Below, piece by piece: positions 45,338 to 54,027 of a stretch of 64,000 nucleotides of DNA (positions are counted from its first letter, which is position 1; every line of letters begins with the position of its first letter). The position numbers were made by a program, and so were the translations under genes. The stretch spans positions 1-64,000 of the forward strand of contig CAZDWJ010000011.1 of NCBI GenBank assembly GCA_964509195.1, given 5' to 3'. The notes beneath the pieces were generated by a model. It was given only the letters and a program-made list of their open reading frames with translations, searched no databases and had not been told where the DNA came from. Origin of the DNA: UBA4802 sp964509195 (lineage in GTDB: Bacteria; Spirochaetota; UBA4802; UB4802).

Positions 45338-45366
45338 TTGACATAAATAATTTTTTCCATTATATA
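45338..45366 (+). promoter_or_regulatory. Strong putative sigma-70 promoter
   Basis: TTGACA (45338-45343), 17-nt spacer and TATATA (45361-45366), 42 nt before the YtfJ-like gene. Confidence 0.65.
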
Positions 45367-45408
45367 GATAACGATAAAAATTTCAATTTAACAGAAGGGG
45401 GATTTTCT

Positions 45409-45942
45409 ATGAAGTTTTTAAAAAGGTCGCCAATAATTGCTGTTATAGTAGCTTTGGCACTATGTATAGGGATTGCGGTTGCATATGCATTAACAGTTGG
45501 TCAGACGGTCCAGAATGTAGAACTTAGAGATGCTGAAAACAACCCAACAATGATTCCATTACTGGGAACAAAATTGGTATCTATTTTTTATAATGATGCA
45601 GACGCTGCGGACTTGAATGACCCATTGGCTGATGCATTAAAAGCTAAGAATTTTCCAAAGGAAAAGTATGAGGGGATGGGTATTGCTAATTTGAAAGACT
45701 CTAAGGCTCCTAACTTTATAATACGGAAAATAATTCAGGGCAAAATTAAAAAGTATAACTCAACTATCTTAACAGACCCTGATCTTATCCTGGCAAAAGC
45801 ATGGAATTTAGGTGATTGTAACAATACTTCTGTTGTGATTTTCATAGGAAAAGATATGAAGGTAAAATATGTAAACAAAGGACCTGTTCGGGGTGAAGAG
45901 ATTAATAAAGTTGTAAAAATGGTTGAGGATTTAATCAAATAG
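45409..45942 (+). CDS. YtfJ-like exported thioredoxin-fold protein
   Basis: A 177-residue protein with a signal peptide (about 1-26). The mature part shows the YtfJ pattern: VGQTVQNVELRDAENNP, DPLADALKAKNFPKEKYEGM, DPDLILAKAWNLGDCNNTSV, VVIFIGKDMKVKYVNKGPV and a final helix. The thioredoxin CxxC is absent, as in YtfJ. It is probably periplasmic; the family's function is poorly known. GAAGGGGG precedes the ATG, and a strong promoter and terminator make it a single-gene unit. Confidence 0.75.
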   Translation: MKFLKRSPIIAVIVALALCIGIAVAYALTVGQTVQNVELRDAENNPTMIPLLGTKLVSIFYNDADAADLNDPLADALKAKNFPKEKYEGMGIANLKDSKAPNFIIRKIIQGKIKKYNSTILTDPDLILAKAWNLGDCNNTSVVIFIGKDMKVKYVNKGPVRGEEINKVVKMVEDLIK

Positions 45943-45965
45943 TTTCTAGCTATATTGTATTAAGT

Positions 45966-46003
45966 CAAAAAAAGGGATGTCATAACACAACATCCCTTTT
46001 TTT
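45966..46003 (+). terminator. Intrinsic terminator
   Basis: AAAAGGGATGT...ACATCCCTTTTTTT hairpin, about 25 nt after the YtfJ-like gene. Confidence 0.9.
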
Positions 46004-46010
46004 ATTAATT

Positions 46011-46036
46011 TCGGTGCGACTGTAAAAATCAGCGAT
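46011..46036 (-). repeat. Degenerate copy of the tRNA-Pro 3' end
   Basis: TCGGTGCGACTG followed, after about six bases, by CAGCGA imitates the tRNA-Pro 3' end at 46081 (TCGGGGCGACTG...CAGCGA), with the same orientation and 70 bp offset. It may be a relic of a second tRNA gene or of an attachment-site duplication. Confidence 0.4.
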
Positions 46037-46080
46037 TTCCTTTTACTTAAAAAAAGAAAAATATATAATTCAATAAAAAT

Positions 46081-46155
<75 letters not shown>

Positions 46156-46402
46156 ATGCAACTGAGTGACTATAATTAACAGTGTATGAAATAATTCAAC
46201 TATTTTTTAATGACAATTCAGGACAAAATACAATATACAAAATTATTATTTAAAATCAATGGCCTTTTAGCAAAAAGTAGTTTTTTATAAAATAAATGTT
46301 TAATAACCAAGTGAAATTATATATAAACGGCTGTAGTTGCGGATGAATTTTTCAAAATAGACTTTTTTAAGCAGCGCCATTAATATAAATAAAATATGAA
46401 CG

Positions 46403-46512
46403 AACTTTTAAAAACTAATTTTTTAAAATGTTCCCTTATGGGGAGCATCTCTATATAAAATTACTTTGTTTGATTGAAAATGTAAGGAAAAAAGCAGTTT
46501 TTACATGTGCCC
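46403..46512 (+). repeat. Dispersed repeat, copy B (fullest copy)
   Basis: The first 16 bases equal copy C (17111-17126) and the last 56 (46457-46512) match copy A with 46 identities. Between them is a hairpin ATGTTCCC/GGGGAGCAT. No gene accompanies this copy. Confidence 0.45.
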
Positions 46513-46542
46513 ACATAAAAAATAAAAATTAAAAATAAATGG

Positions 46543-46580
46543 TTGACAATTATTTGCATAATCAAATATTGATAAATCAA
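46543..46580 (+). promoter_or_regulatory. Promoter with overlapping inverted repeats, probable MarR operator
   Basis: TTGACA at 46543-46548 is followed by two dyads in the spacer and -10 area: TATTTG-N6-CAAATA (46551-46568) and TTGAT-AA-ATCAA (46569-46580). A repressor bound here would block RNA polymerase. The MarR gene is in the operon, so autoregulation is likely. Confidence 0.5.
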
Positions 46581-46603
46581 ATAATAAGATTGAGGGAATA
46601 GTT

Positions 46604-47389
46604 ATGAAGATTACAACAATCGATACATGTACCATTTACTATTTTAAATCAGGTTTTATACCGCCATTTCAGCTAGATATTTACTTTTATGTCGCAGATG
46701 GACTAATGATAGATGCGGGATCAGCAAATATTATAAGAGAAGCTTCAAAAATATTGAACCAGCAAAATATAAATGCTGCAGTTCTTACACATATCCACGA
46801 AGACCACACGGGACTAGCAGCATGGATACAGAAAGAAAAAAAAGTGCCAGTATATATCCATAAAAATTCAATTGAGGAGGCAGCAGAGGATAGCAATATA
46901 CCACTATATAGAAGACTTGTGTGGGGTAACAGGAAGGCTTTTGCTGCACTTCCTGTTCCAGAAATTATAAAAACTGATAATTATACCTTTGATATTTATG
47001 AAGCTCCCGGGCATCATAAATATCATGTAGTATTACATGAGAAGAGTATGGGCTGGCTTTTTACAGGTGATCTATATGTATCTAGCAGGCAATTGGTTGC
47101 ATTTAAGGATGAAAATATACACGATACCATTATGACGCTGGAAAACATACTAAAACTTGACTTTGATACTATGTTTTGTAGCCATTCAGGAGTTCACAGA
47201 AATGCAAAGGAAAAATTAAAAAGAAAACTAGATTATTTTACTGCTATACAGCAGCAGGTGAAGATATTGCGGCAGCAAGGATTAAGCAACAATGAAATAG
47301 ATAAAAGGCTTTTTCCAAAAAAAAATTTGTGGGCTATTGTCTCCGGGGGTGAATGGTCATCCCGGAATATTGTAAAAACTGCTGATTGA
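46604..47389 (+). CDS. Metallo-beta-lactamase-fold hydrolase
   Basis: A 261-residue MBL-fold protein with the metal motif THIHEDHTGL (H-x-H-x-D-H, about residue 64), YEAPGHHKYHVVL, FTGDLYVSS and FCSHSG supplying the other metal ligands. The substrate is unknown; hydrolase or lactonase activity fits the fold. It is followed after 11 bases by a MarR regulator, a pairing often used for sensing small toxic compounds. Confidence 0.88.
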   Translation: MKITTIDTCTIYYFKSGFIPPFQLDIYFYVADGLMIDAGSANIIREASKILNQQNINAAVLTHIHEDHTGLAAWIQKEKKVPVYIHKNSIEEAAEDSNIPLYRRLVWGNRKAFAALPVPEIIKTDNYTFDIYEAPGHHKYHVVLHEKSMGWLFTGDLYVSSRQLVAFKDENIHDTIMTLENILKLDFDTMFCSHSGVHRNAKEKLKRKLDYFTAIQQQVKILRQQGLSNNEIDKRLFPKKNLWAIVSGGEWSSRNIVKTAD

Positions 47390-47400
47390 GAGGGAATAGT

Positions 47401-47835
47401 ATGGAACAGCGTTTATATTATGGCCTTGCAAAAACGCAAAACAGCCTGAAGCAATACATTAAAAAGGTTTTGAATGAAAGAGGCATACTCTCATCTCCGG
47501 CACAATTGGGCATTTTATTTTTACTAAAAGAAGATAATAATTCTACAATGAGTTATATTAGTAATGTACTGGAACTTGATAATTCGGCAATAACCAGAAG
47601 CATTGACAGGCTGGAAAAATTAGGATATGTAAGGAGGATAATGAATAGCAATGATAGAAGGGAATATGCAATAGAACTAACTGATGAAGGATTACTGGAA
47701 ATCCAAAAAGCACAAAAGATAATCAAAGAAATAAATAGTTTTATAGAAAATAAAATCAAGAAAGAACGCCTTACGGTATTTAAAGAAGTTCTGGATGAAC
47801 TGAATACGATAGTGCGTCAGGAATTACAGAAATAA
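47401..47835 (+). CDS. MarR-family transcriptional regulator
   Basis: A 144-residue winged-helix regulator. The helix-turn-helix is STMSYISNVLELDNSAITRSIDRLEKLGYV and the wing is RRIMNSNDRREYAIELTDEG. ATG 47401 has GAGAGGGA upstream. It probably represses its own operon through the dyads at 46551-46580. Confidence 0.9.
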   Translation: MEQRLYYGLAKTQNSLKQYIKKVLNERGILSSPAQLGILFLLKEDNNSTMSYISNVLELDNSAITRSIDRLEKLGYVRRIMNSNDRREYAIELTDEGLLEIQKAQKIIKEINSFIENKIKKERLTVFKEVLDELNTIVRQELQK

Positions 47836-47844
47836 AATTTTACA

Positions 47845-48480
47845 TTACTTAAATAACGATCCCTTCTTTATATACCAGAAAATAAAATCTAGATGTGATA
47901 TTGGTATATGTATTTTTTTACAAAAATCGCGCATCGCACATTCAATATCTTTATATCGCTGTGGAGTCAGAGCATTGGGGATAGTATCTATGACGTTAAA
48001 CTCCTTAAGGCAGTTCAAAATATGCCTGTCAAGTATAGCCAGTTCAAGACATATACCAGTATTTCGTAAAAAATGACTAGCTTCCTTATATCCAAGGCCA
48101 ACGACAGTAGCAACTAAAGTGTCCCTTACAGCAAAAATGTCCTTACTCATTAAAAGCTCTTTCAATGAGCTATCGCCAAAAATATTTATAGCATTTTTAA
48201 TATACTTTGCTTTGTTGTTTTTAAACCGTACAGGATGAATGATACTACTTATTTCATCAACCGAACCATTGTAAAGTTTCCCTGAATTAAAAAGCTCAAG
48301 TGCCTTTTCCCAGCATAAAGCAGCGTTGCTCTGAGGCGTTAAAAGACAGAATAGTAACTCAATGAGCACGAAGTCATTGCCCGCTTCCATGATATGCTTA
48401 AACGTATTGATGCGCAGCATTATTTGATATTGCAGTTTCCTGTGAAGCTGGTGCAGTGTGCTGATATTACAGTTTTCCAT
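47845..48480 (-). CDS. N-glycosylase/DNA lyase, Ogg2 type
   Basis: A 211-residue HhH-GPD glycosylase removing 8-oxoguanine. The hairpin-catalytic segment VATVVGLGYKEASHFLRNTG contains the expected lysine, and LAILDRHILNCL the catalytic aspartate, both typical of the Thermotoga-type Ogg2. ATG 48480 overlaps the upstream gene by 14 nt; an in-frame TTG five codons earlier is possible. Confidence 0.88.
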   Translation of the reverse strand: MENCNISTLHQLHRKLQYQIMLRINTFKHIMEAGNDFVLIELLFCLLTPQSNAALCWEKALELFNSGKLYNGSVDEISSIIHPVRFKNNKAKYIKNAINIFGDSSLKELLMSKDIFAVRDTLVATVVGLGYKEASHFLRNTGICLELAILDRHILNCLKEFNVIDTIPNALTPQRYKDIECAMRDFCKKIHIPISHLDFIFWYIKKGSLFK

Positions 48481-48751
48481 TAAGAGTGTTGGCAATTTGC
48501 AGTAAACTTTCTATGCGGTGCATTAGTGTATCAAGATATGTACTTTGTGGATAGCGGGAGTAGAGCGTCATTATTTCTGAATAATAATGATGCAGCAAAG
48601 CGTTAAGTGCGCCTGCCTGGGAAGAATTCTCAATAATTGCAGCAAGTGTGTTTTCAAATTTTTCGTTAATGTGCGATAGCTCCGGGATATCAGCAACATC
48701 CTGTAGAAATGTTCGTGACAGATCAACAAGCATCGACAGTAGGGCATCCAT
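48467..48751 (-). CDS. Hypothetical helical protein
   Basis: A 94-residue, all-helical, acidic protein with no recognised family. It overlaps the glycosylase gene by a few codons, which suggests translational coupling and supports a real gene. Confidence 0.55.
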   Translation of the reverse strand: MDALLSMLVDLSRTFLQDVADIPELSHINEKFENTLAAIIENSSQAGALNALLHHYYSEIMTLYSRYPQSTYLDTLMHRIESLLQIANTLNGKL

Positions 48752-48826
48752 AGCGTTGACAGTCTATTCCTTGATATTCTGAATATAATGATAGCCTTTA
48801 TGTGTAAGAAAAAGTTTACCGGGAAA

Positions 48827-49015
48827 TTATGATTCAATCATTTCAATGAATTCCAGTTTATTAACAAGTTCGTCAAGAACGGCGTGGCGCTGAGACTGTG
48901 GGATTTCATTTAAAATATCTACAGGCATAGATACACCTGCTTTAATGTCATTGCCGTATGTATCTTTAAAAGCCTGCAGGATCATCTTTGCATTATAACT
49001 TACTGTCATGGCCAT
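48827..49015 (-). CDS. Hypothetical small protein
   Basis: A 62-residue protein (YNAKMILQAFKDTYGNDIKAG, SMPVDILNEIPQSQRHAVLD) of mixed helices, no signal peptide. It has AAGGAAAT before the ATG and may lead the three-gene minus-strand unit with the next hypothetical gene and ogg2. Confidence 0.5.
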   Translation of the reverse strand: MAMTVSYNAKMILQAFKDTYGNDIKAGVSMPVDILNEIPQSQRHAVLDELVNKLEFIEMIES

Positions 49016-49434
49016 TTCCTTATTGCTTGTGATAGTATATCACAGTTTTTTAGTATTAGCTAAATAATACGCAAAATTAGTCTTTTGCACAGTAATCCTA
49101 CAGAATACAGATTCAATAATACTTGTTATTATTTTACCATAAGCTTTTGCCACAGTATGGTACGCTTTGAATTAGATGTGTGTGATGTTTCTATGAATTG
49201 CACCATACTGCATAAAACATATTAACAGTTCAATTGTTAAAGAGATAAAAAGTTAAAGAGATAAAAAGTTAAAGAGATAAAAAGTATCAATAAATTGCTG
49301 TTAAACAAATTCAGCGCTCATACGGATGCCATTTTGAGGTAAATTACGTCAAAAAAGATTATATGAGCGCTGATACATGTATTGCATTATTTACTAACAA
49401 ATACGCAACTTGTATGACCGCAAACCCATGGTAA
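49016..49434. other. Intergenic region with 16-bp tandem repeats
   Basis: About 420 bp. Apart from the tandem repeat no gene or clear terminator is seen. Confidence 0.45.
49236..49283. repeat. Three exact tandem copies of a 16-bp unit
   Basis: GTTAAAGAGATAAAAA occurs three times in a row without a mismatch, a typical slippage-prone microrepeat. Confidence 0.9.
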
Positions 49435-50307
49435 CTAAAACATAAACATTATACTGACAAAACCACCAATGATGGTATCATCAAACCGTTTATTGGACCT
49501 CTCAATTTTTGGTTCAACGATCTCTAGCCTTGTCCGCTGGAACCTAAATCCAACAGTAATAATTGGCAGATTATTGCCTGGATTCATGCCAATGACTGGT
49601 TCTACATTAACACCAATCTGACGCAAGGTGTACGATTGTTTAGATGCTTGATATGGAGTTAAAGGTGTTGGTTGATATGATTTGTATCCCTTTCCTTTCA
49701 GTTCCATATCGGTAGTCATGTATAGTCCTGAGAAATTCATTGAAAAAAAGTATATTTCACTAATTGGATAGGTAAACCCAATACCTAATGCTGGTCCATG
49801 CGATTGATTTTTTGAAGGGCCAGAAGTGGAAATGTCAACTTCCGTAATGTTATTTGAATTGTTAGTTCTGATCTCGGTATATTTATATGAAAGTTTTAAA
49901 TACTGATATTTGTAACCGGCAAAGAGCTTAAAATACTGGCTAATCCTATAGCTTATTGCCGGATCAACGTCAGCGCGGAACGCTTCAAATTGGTAGTTGC
50001 CAGTAACCCTTGTTGTTGAGTTAAAATAACTCATTTCTGACTACCAGTGCGTAGATTGTTTGCCAAATAATGCTGAAACTGAAATCGAAAGGTCATCAGT
50101 AAACATAACACTGAAAATTGGACCATAAAGCATACCAGTCCCCCACGTAATATCACTCATGCCCGAAGCTCCAATATCCTTTAAAAAAGGCTGCCAGGCA
50201 AAATAACCGGCTCTGACTCCTGCCATGTATTCTGCACCATTAGAAAAAGAAGGTAATGAGAGTATTGCGGTACACACAATACATATCATAATGATAAACT
50301 TTTTCAT
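49435..50307 (-). pseudogene. Outer-membrane beta-barrel protein split by an in-frame amber codon
   Basis: ATG at 50307 with GGAGG upstream begins a signal peptide (IIMICIVCTAILSLPSFSNGA) and barrel-like sequence that stops at TAG (50041-50043) after 88 codons. In the same frame, with no shift, coding resumes SEMSYFNSTTRVTG and runs 199 more codons to the normal end MFMF, an aromatic terminus usual for outer-membrane barrels. The two halves together make a normal small barrel of about 290 residues. It is a nonsense-interrupted gene, a readthrough case or a base error. The family is unknown. Confidence 0.75.
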
Positions 50308-50668
50308 TTTCTATCCTCCAAAATAAATTTATATTAACTTTAACCAAATATCATCTCTTTTTACGGAGTATTTGTTAAGTAAAGAAGTTGATATTGGTTT
50401 CAGTGTGTGCGTTAGAGTAATTGGTGGAACCAGTATCATTATATACAGTAATAGTATAATAATCAATTATCCCTTAAAATGGTGTATTGCTTTTTAAAGT
50501 GTACACTACTCATATTTTAAACGATGAGAAAATACTCTTACAAAGAAGGATGATAGTAGTGATAAAAAGTCAATTACTATTTTTTATGCATTATGTCACA
50601 AAAATTATAATAAAGCTTTTTTGCAATATGCCGATACACTAAGTGGAAACGAATAGCACGAGGTGTGT
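50308..50668. other. Divergent region upstream of the flagellar operon
   Basis: About 360 bp without a gene. Its right end holds the sigma-28 promoter for flgB. Confidence 0.5.
50611..50637 (+). promoter_or_regulatory. Sigma-28 (FliA) promoter for flgB
   Basis: TAAAGCTT (50611-50618), an exact 11-nt spacer and GCCGATAC (50630-50637) match the flagellar sigma-28 consensus TAAAGTTT-N11-GCCGATAA at 14 of 16 positions. Transcription would start about 25-30 nt before flgB. Confidence 0.8.
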
Positions 50669-51097
50669 ATGTTTGAATACAGCAAGATGATGCAGACCAA
50701 TTATCTTTTAGAAAAAGCACTGGATGTTGAATCGCTGCGTCGTAAGGTAATTGCTAACAATATTGCCAACGTGGATGTGCCGCATTTTAAACGCAGTGAG
50801 GTTAATTTTGAAAGTGAGTTAAAAAGGGCGATAGCTCATAATATGGATCCTATGAAAAAAGTAAAAGCACTTAAAACCGATCCGCGACATTACGATTTTT
50901 TTGAGCCAAAAGATATTACCAGTGTTAAGTCGCGAGTGAATCTAGATTACACAACAACCTATAGAAATGATGGAAATAATGTAGATATAGAAAAAGAGAT
51001 GGTGGATGCAGCCAAAAACCAGATGCGCTACAATGCGTATGTCACCAGCCTGAATCAAAACTATAAAATTTTAAAACTTGTGATGAGAACTGTATAG
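50669..51097 (+). CDS. flgB: Flagellar basal-body rod protein FlgB
   Basis: A 142-residue proximal rod protein. LRRKVIANNIANVDVPHFKRSEVNFES is the family's N-terminal signature, and the C-terminal YVTSLNQNYKILKLVMRTV helix is typical. ATG 50669 follows CACGAGG; an in-frame GTG lies six bases earlier. It is the first gene of the flagellar operon. Confidence 0.95.
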   Translation: MFEYSKMMQTNYLLEKALDVESLRRKVIANNIANVDVPHFKRSEVNFESELKRAIAHNMDPMKKVKALKTDPRHYDFFEPKDITSVKSRVNLDYTTTYRNDGNNVDIEKEMVDAAKNQMRYNAYVTSLNQNYKILKLVMRTV

Positions 51098-51109
51098 CGA
51101 GGCTAATGT

Positions 51110-51574
51110 ATGGGAATGTTTGACAGTTTTAATATAGCTTCTACGGGATTGACTGCGCAGCGTCTGCGCATGGATGTGATAAGCAACAATATTGCCAATG
51201 CTACAACTACGCGCACACCTGAAGGTGGGCCATATAAGCGAAAGCGAGTTATCTTTGCTCCTGTAAATATACGGCCATTTTATAAATCGCCACTGGTGCC
51301 CAAGCGTATAGATCACGGCGAGCCAAAGGGTGTAAGGGTTGTAAAGATTGAAGATGATAAATCAGAATTCAGGCTTGTGTATGATCCATCGCATCCGGAT
51401 GCAATAAAGACAGGACCAAAGCAGGGATACGTTGAAATGCCAAATGTTAATGTTGTTATGGAAATGACTGATTTAATATCAGCATCACGTTCGTATGAAG
51501 CAAATGTCATGATGATAAACAATGCCAAGTCAATGTTTACAAAGGCACTGGAAATTGGAAGAGGTGGCGTATAA
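51110..51574 (+). CDS. flgC: Flagellar basal-body rod protein FlgC
   Basis: A 154-residue rod protein. IASTGLTAQRLRMDVISNNIANATTTRTPEGG at the N-terminus and VNVVMEMTDLISASRSYEANVMMINNAK at the C-terminus are family signatures. It is 12 bases after flgB and normal in length. Confidence 0.96.
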   Translation: MGMFDSFNIASTGLTAQRLRMDVISNNIANATTTRTPEGGPYKRKRVIFAPVNIRPFYKSPLVPKRIDHGEPKGVRVVKIEDDKSEFRLVYDPSHPDAIKTGPKQGYVEMPNVNVVMEMTDLISASRSYEANVMMINNAKSMFTKALEIGRGGV

Positions 51575-51596
51575 ACTACGGTGAAGGAGTAAGGTC

Positions 51597-51767
51597 ATGT
51601 ACTTTGAAAAAGGATATATAAATGAGATTAACTGCTCACATGAACTATCGACCCCGCCAACATTGCGCAGACGAAAACGCCAGTGGGAGCAGATGAGTTT
51701 TGGTGAGCGTCCTATAATTGAATCCAGAATACTAGCAGGGAGGGTACGATATGATTCAGGAAAGTAG
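51597..51767 (+). CDS. Small basic protein encoded between flgC and fliE
   Basis: A 56-residue frame with GAAGGAG ribosome site, overlapping the start of fliE by 17 nt (ATGATTCAGGAAAGTAG). Residues 20-33 are strongly basic (TLRRRKRQWEQ). No signal peptide and no known family. The ribosome site, tight packing and overlap argue for a real gene that short-gene filters would miss. Confidence 0.6.
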   Translation: MYFEKGYINEINCSHELSTPPTLRRRKRQWEQMSFGERPIIESRILAGRVRYDSGK

Positions 51768-52080
51768 TGGTATAACAAAATCAAATATCTTTGTGATGAA
51801 GACAACGCATCCATTGCATTACAGCGATAAACCTGAGCGTCAGCAGGATGATGATGTTGCTGGTTCGTTTATGGATGCATTGAAGACAGCATTAGGAAAG
51901 GTAAATGACCTGCAGGTTGATGCAGAAGATTTAACACAGCAGATGATATATGAGCCTGAGTCAGTGGATATTCACACAGTGATGATTGCCCAGCAGAAAG
52001 CAGAAATTGCATTAAGCTTAACAAAAGCAATACGAGATGAAGCAATCAGGGCATATCGTGAACTTATTAATCTGAGATAA
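51751..52080 (+). CDS. fliE: Flagellar hook-basal body protein FliE
   Basis: A 109-residue MS-ring/rod junction protein. FMDALKTALGKVNDLQVDAEDLTQQMI and DIHTVMIAQQKAEIALSLTKAIRDEAIRAYRELINLR are the conserved parts. The start overlaps the preceding small gene. Confidence 0.95.
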   Translation: MIQESSGITKSNIFVMKTTHPLHYSDKPERQQDDDVAGSFMDALKTALGKVNDLQVDAEDLTQQMIYEPESVDIHTVMIAQQKAEIALSLTKAIRDEAIRAYRELINLR

Positions 52081-52132
52081 GCATTGACGCAAATAAAACA
52101 TAATAAAAATACTACATTTTTTAGTAAATTAA

Positions 52133-52161
52133 TTGACTTTTTACTACAGGTGTTTTATTAT
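52133..52161 (+). promoter_or_regulatory. Putative sigma-70 promoter before fliF
   Basis: TTGACT (52133-52138), 17-nt spacer, TATTAT (52156-52161). The resulting transcript would have a leader of about 135 nt, which also carries a GAGCTATCGC motif copy. Confidence 0.5.
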
Positions 52162-52303
52162 GTGTGCTGTGAAAATGGATTATGTCACTTTGCAATGAGT
52201 ATATACCATGAGCTATCGCCCAGTATGTATTGTGATAAAACCGTGAAATGCCATGATTACAGCAAAGTGTACATAATCACTACGTTATGGGAGGGAAGAC
52301 CGT

Positions 52304-54001
52304 ATGGAATTTTTTACAAGGATATTTAATCAGCTAAAGGAGATCTATTCCAAATTAGATACAACAAAAAAGATTATTATTGGTGTTGTTACCGGTGTAC
52401 TTGTTATTGCTTTCATTGTGCTGTTTTCGGTTTCATCGCAAAAAGCAAATGTGGTTTTGTTTTCTGACCTTCCAAGTGATGAGTTTGGCCAGGTTACCAA
52501 GAAACTTGAAGAAATGGGGTTTCACTATACTACATCTGGAACAACAACAATACTTGTGAACCCGGATCAACGCGAAATTATATTAACACGGCTTGCACAG
52601 GAAAATTTATTACCTAAAGGCATTCCCGGCTGGAAGCTTTTTGATATATCAAAGTGGACAGAAACAGATAAAGAGTTAAATGTGAAGTATATGCGGGCAC
52701 TACGGGATGAAATTAAACGGCATATCGAGGCATTAAAAAATGTAGAAAAAGCTGATGTTGAAATAGCAATAACCGAAGATGAATTGTTTGTTGATAAAGA
52801 GAATGCATACACTGCAGCAGTGACAGTATATCTTGCTCCTGGATATGATGGGTTGAGCAAAAAAGAAATTAAGGGTATTCAGTATTTAGTAGCAAGAGCT
52901 GTTGGTACAAAATTAAAGCCTGAAAATGTAACAGTAACTGATGAGTATGGCAAAATTATTTCAGATTTTGATGATCAGTTTGACAAGGCAAAAGAAGAAT
53001 ACACCCTTCTTGAATACAGAAAGAAGATAGAAGAAAAAGCACGTGTCCAGATGCTAAAGGATATTCGTGCTGGACTGGAAAAGATATTTTCACCAGACCG
53101 TATTCAGATTGTGCGCCTCAATATGGATTTTAACTGGGATAAAATTCAAGAAGAGCAGGAAGAATACTCACCAATAGAAATGGAAAAGGACAATCCTCTT
53201 ACACCATTTTCTGAACGCAAGGTCAAAGACTCTTTAACTATCTCTAAAAAATCAACAAAAGAACATTTCCAGGGGCATGGCTGGAATCCTGAAGGGCCTG
53301 CAGGTACTGAAGGCAACAAACCACCTGGATATAAGGCAAGTGATGACCAGTTTGCAAAATACGATAAAGAAGAAAACGTAGAAAACAATGCAATCAATAA
53401 AACTATACGCAAAATTGAGCGAGACCCTTATGATATTGCCAGTGTTTCAGTTGCTATTGCCATAGACGGGTATCAGGATTTGCCACGATTGCCTGATGGC
53501 AGTTATGATCTTGATCCTACCAAAAAGCCAGTGCAGGTGCCGCTAACTGAAGATGAACTGCGGCAGGCGGAAAATATCGTAAAAAAGGCAATTAATTTCA
53601 ATGCAGCGCGTGGCGATCAGGTTGCAGTTGAAAACATAATGTTTGACCGTGCCAAGCAGTGGGAAGAAGTGCGGGAAGAATTCAGAAAGAAAGAGCAGTT
53701 TAAACGCATGCTCCTGGCAGCCCTTGTTGGAATACTGGCATTATTCCTTGGTGTTATATTATTCAGAGCTATCTCACGAGAACTTGCTCGAAGAAGGAGA
53801 ATACGGGAAGAACAGCTGGCACTGGAGCAACAGCGTATGCGTGAAGCAGCATTACGTGCCGCTGAGGAAGAAGGCATTGATGTTGAGCTGTCGCTTGAAG
53901 AAAAAGCACGCCTGGAGTTGCAGCAGAATGCCATTAACCTGGCGCGTGAGCGCCCAGATGATGTTGCACAATTACTTAGAACATGGCTTGCTGAAGAATA
54001 A
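52304..54001 (+). CDS. fliF: Flagellar MS-ring protein FliF
   Basis: A 565-residue protein. The first span is at about 23-45, followed by the YscJ/FliF domain with LPKGIPGWKLFD and VKYMRALRDEIKRHIEALKNVEKADVEIAI. A central ring-building domain and a disordered Pro/Gly-rich part (about 310-360) come next, then a second span (about 468-490) and a Glu-rich tail ending in the FliG-binding segment RPDDVAQLLRTWLAE. GGGAGG precedes the ATG. A 220-bp gap with a promoter separates it from fliE. Confidence 0.96.
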   Translation: MEFFTRIFNQLKEIYSKLDTTKKIIIGVVTGVLVIAFIVLFSVSSQKANVVLFSDLPSDEFGQVTKKLEEMGFHYTTSGTTTILVNPDQREIILTRLAQENLLPKGIPGWKLFDISKWTETDKELNVKYMRALRDEIKRHIEALKNVEKADVEIAITEDELFVDKENAYTAAVTVYLAPGYDGLSKKEIKGIQYLVARAVGTKLKPENVTVTDEYGKIISDFDDQFDKAKEEYTLLEYRKKIEEKARVQMLKDIRAGLEKIFSPDRIQIVRLNMDFNWDKIQEEQEEYSPIEMEKDNPLTPFSERKVKDSLTISKKSTKEHFQGHGWNPEGPAGTEGNKPPGYKASDDQFAKYDKEENVENNAINKTIRKIERDPYDIASVSVAIAIDGYQDLPRLPDGSYDLDPTKKPVQVPLTEDELRQAENIVKKAINFNAARGDQVAVENIMFDRAKQWEEVREEFRKKEQFKRMLLAALVGILALFLGVILFRAISRELARRRRIREEQLALEQQRMREAALRAAEEEGIDVELSLEEKARLELQQNAINLARERPDDVAQLLRTWLAEE

Positions 54002-54027
54002 TGTTGTAATTGGTTAATGGGGACAAT

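Larger units (their letters stand above)
46156..46603. other. Intergenic region with repeat copy B and the MBL/MarR promoter
   Basis: About 450 bp without a gene. The right third holds promoter and operator-like dyads; the middle holds the dispersed repeat. Confidence 0.5.

Noticed and set aside
52084..52329. 81-codon frame between fliE and fliF
   Set aside because: Runs across the promoter and the fliF start, has no ribosome site and reads like chance translation of AT-rich DNA.
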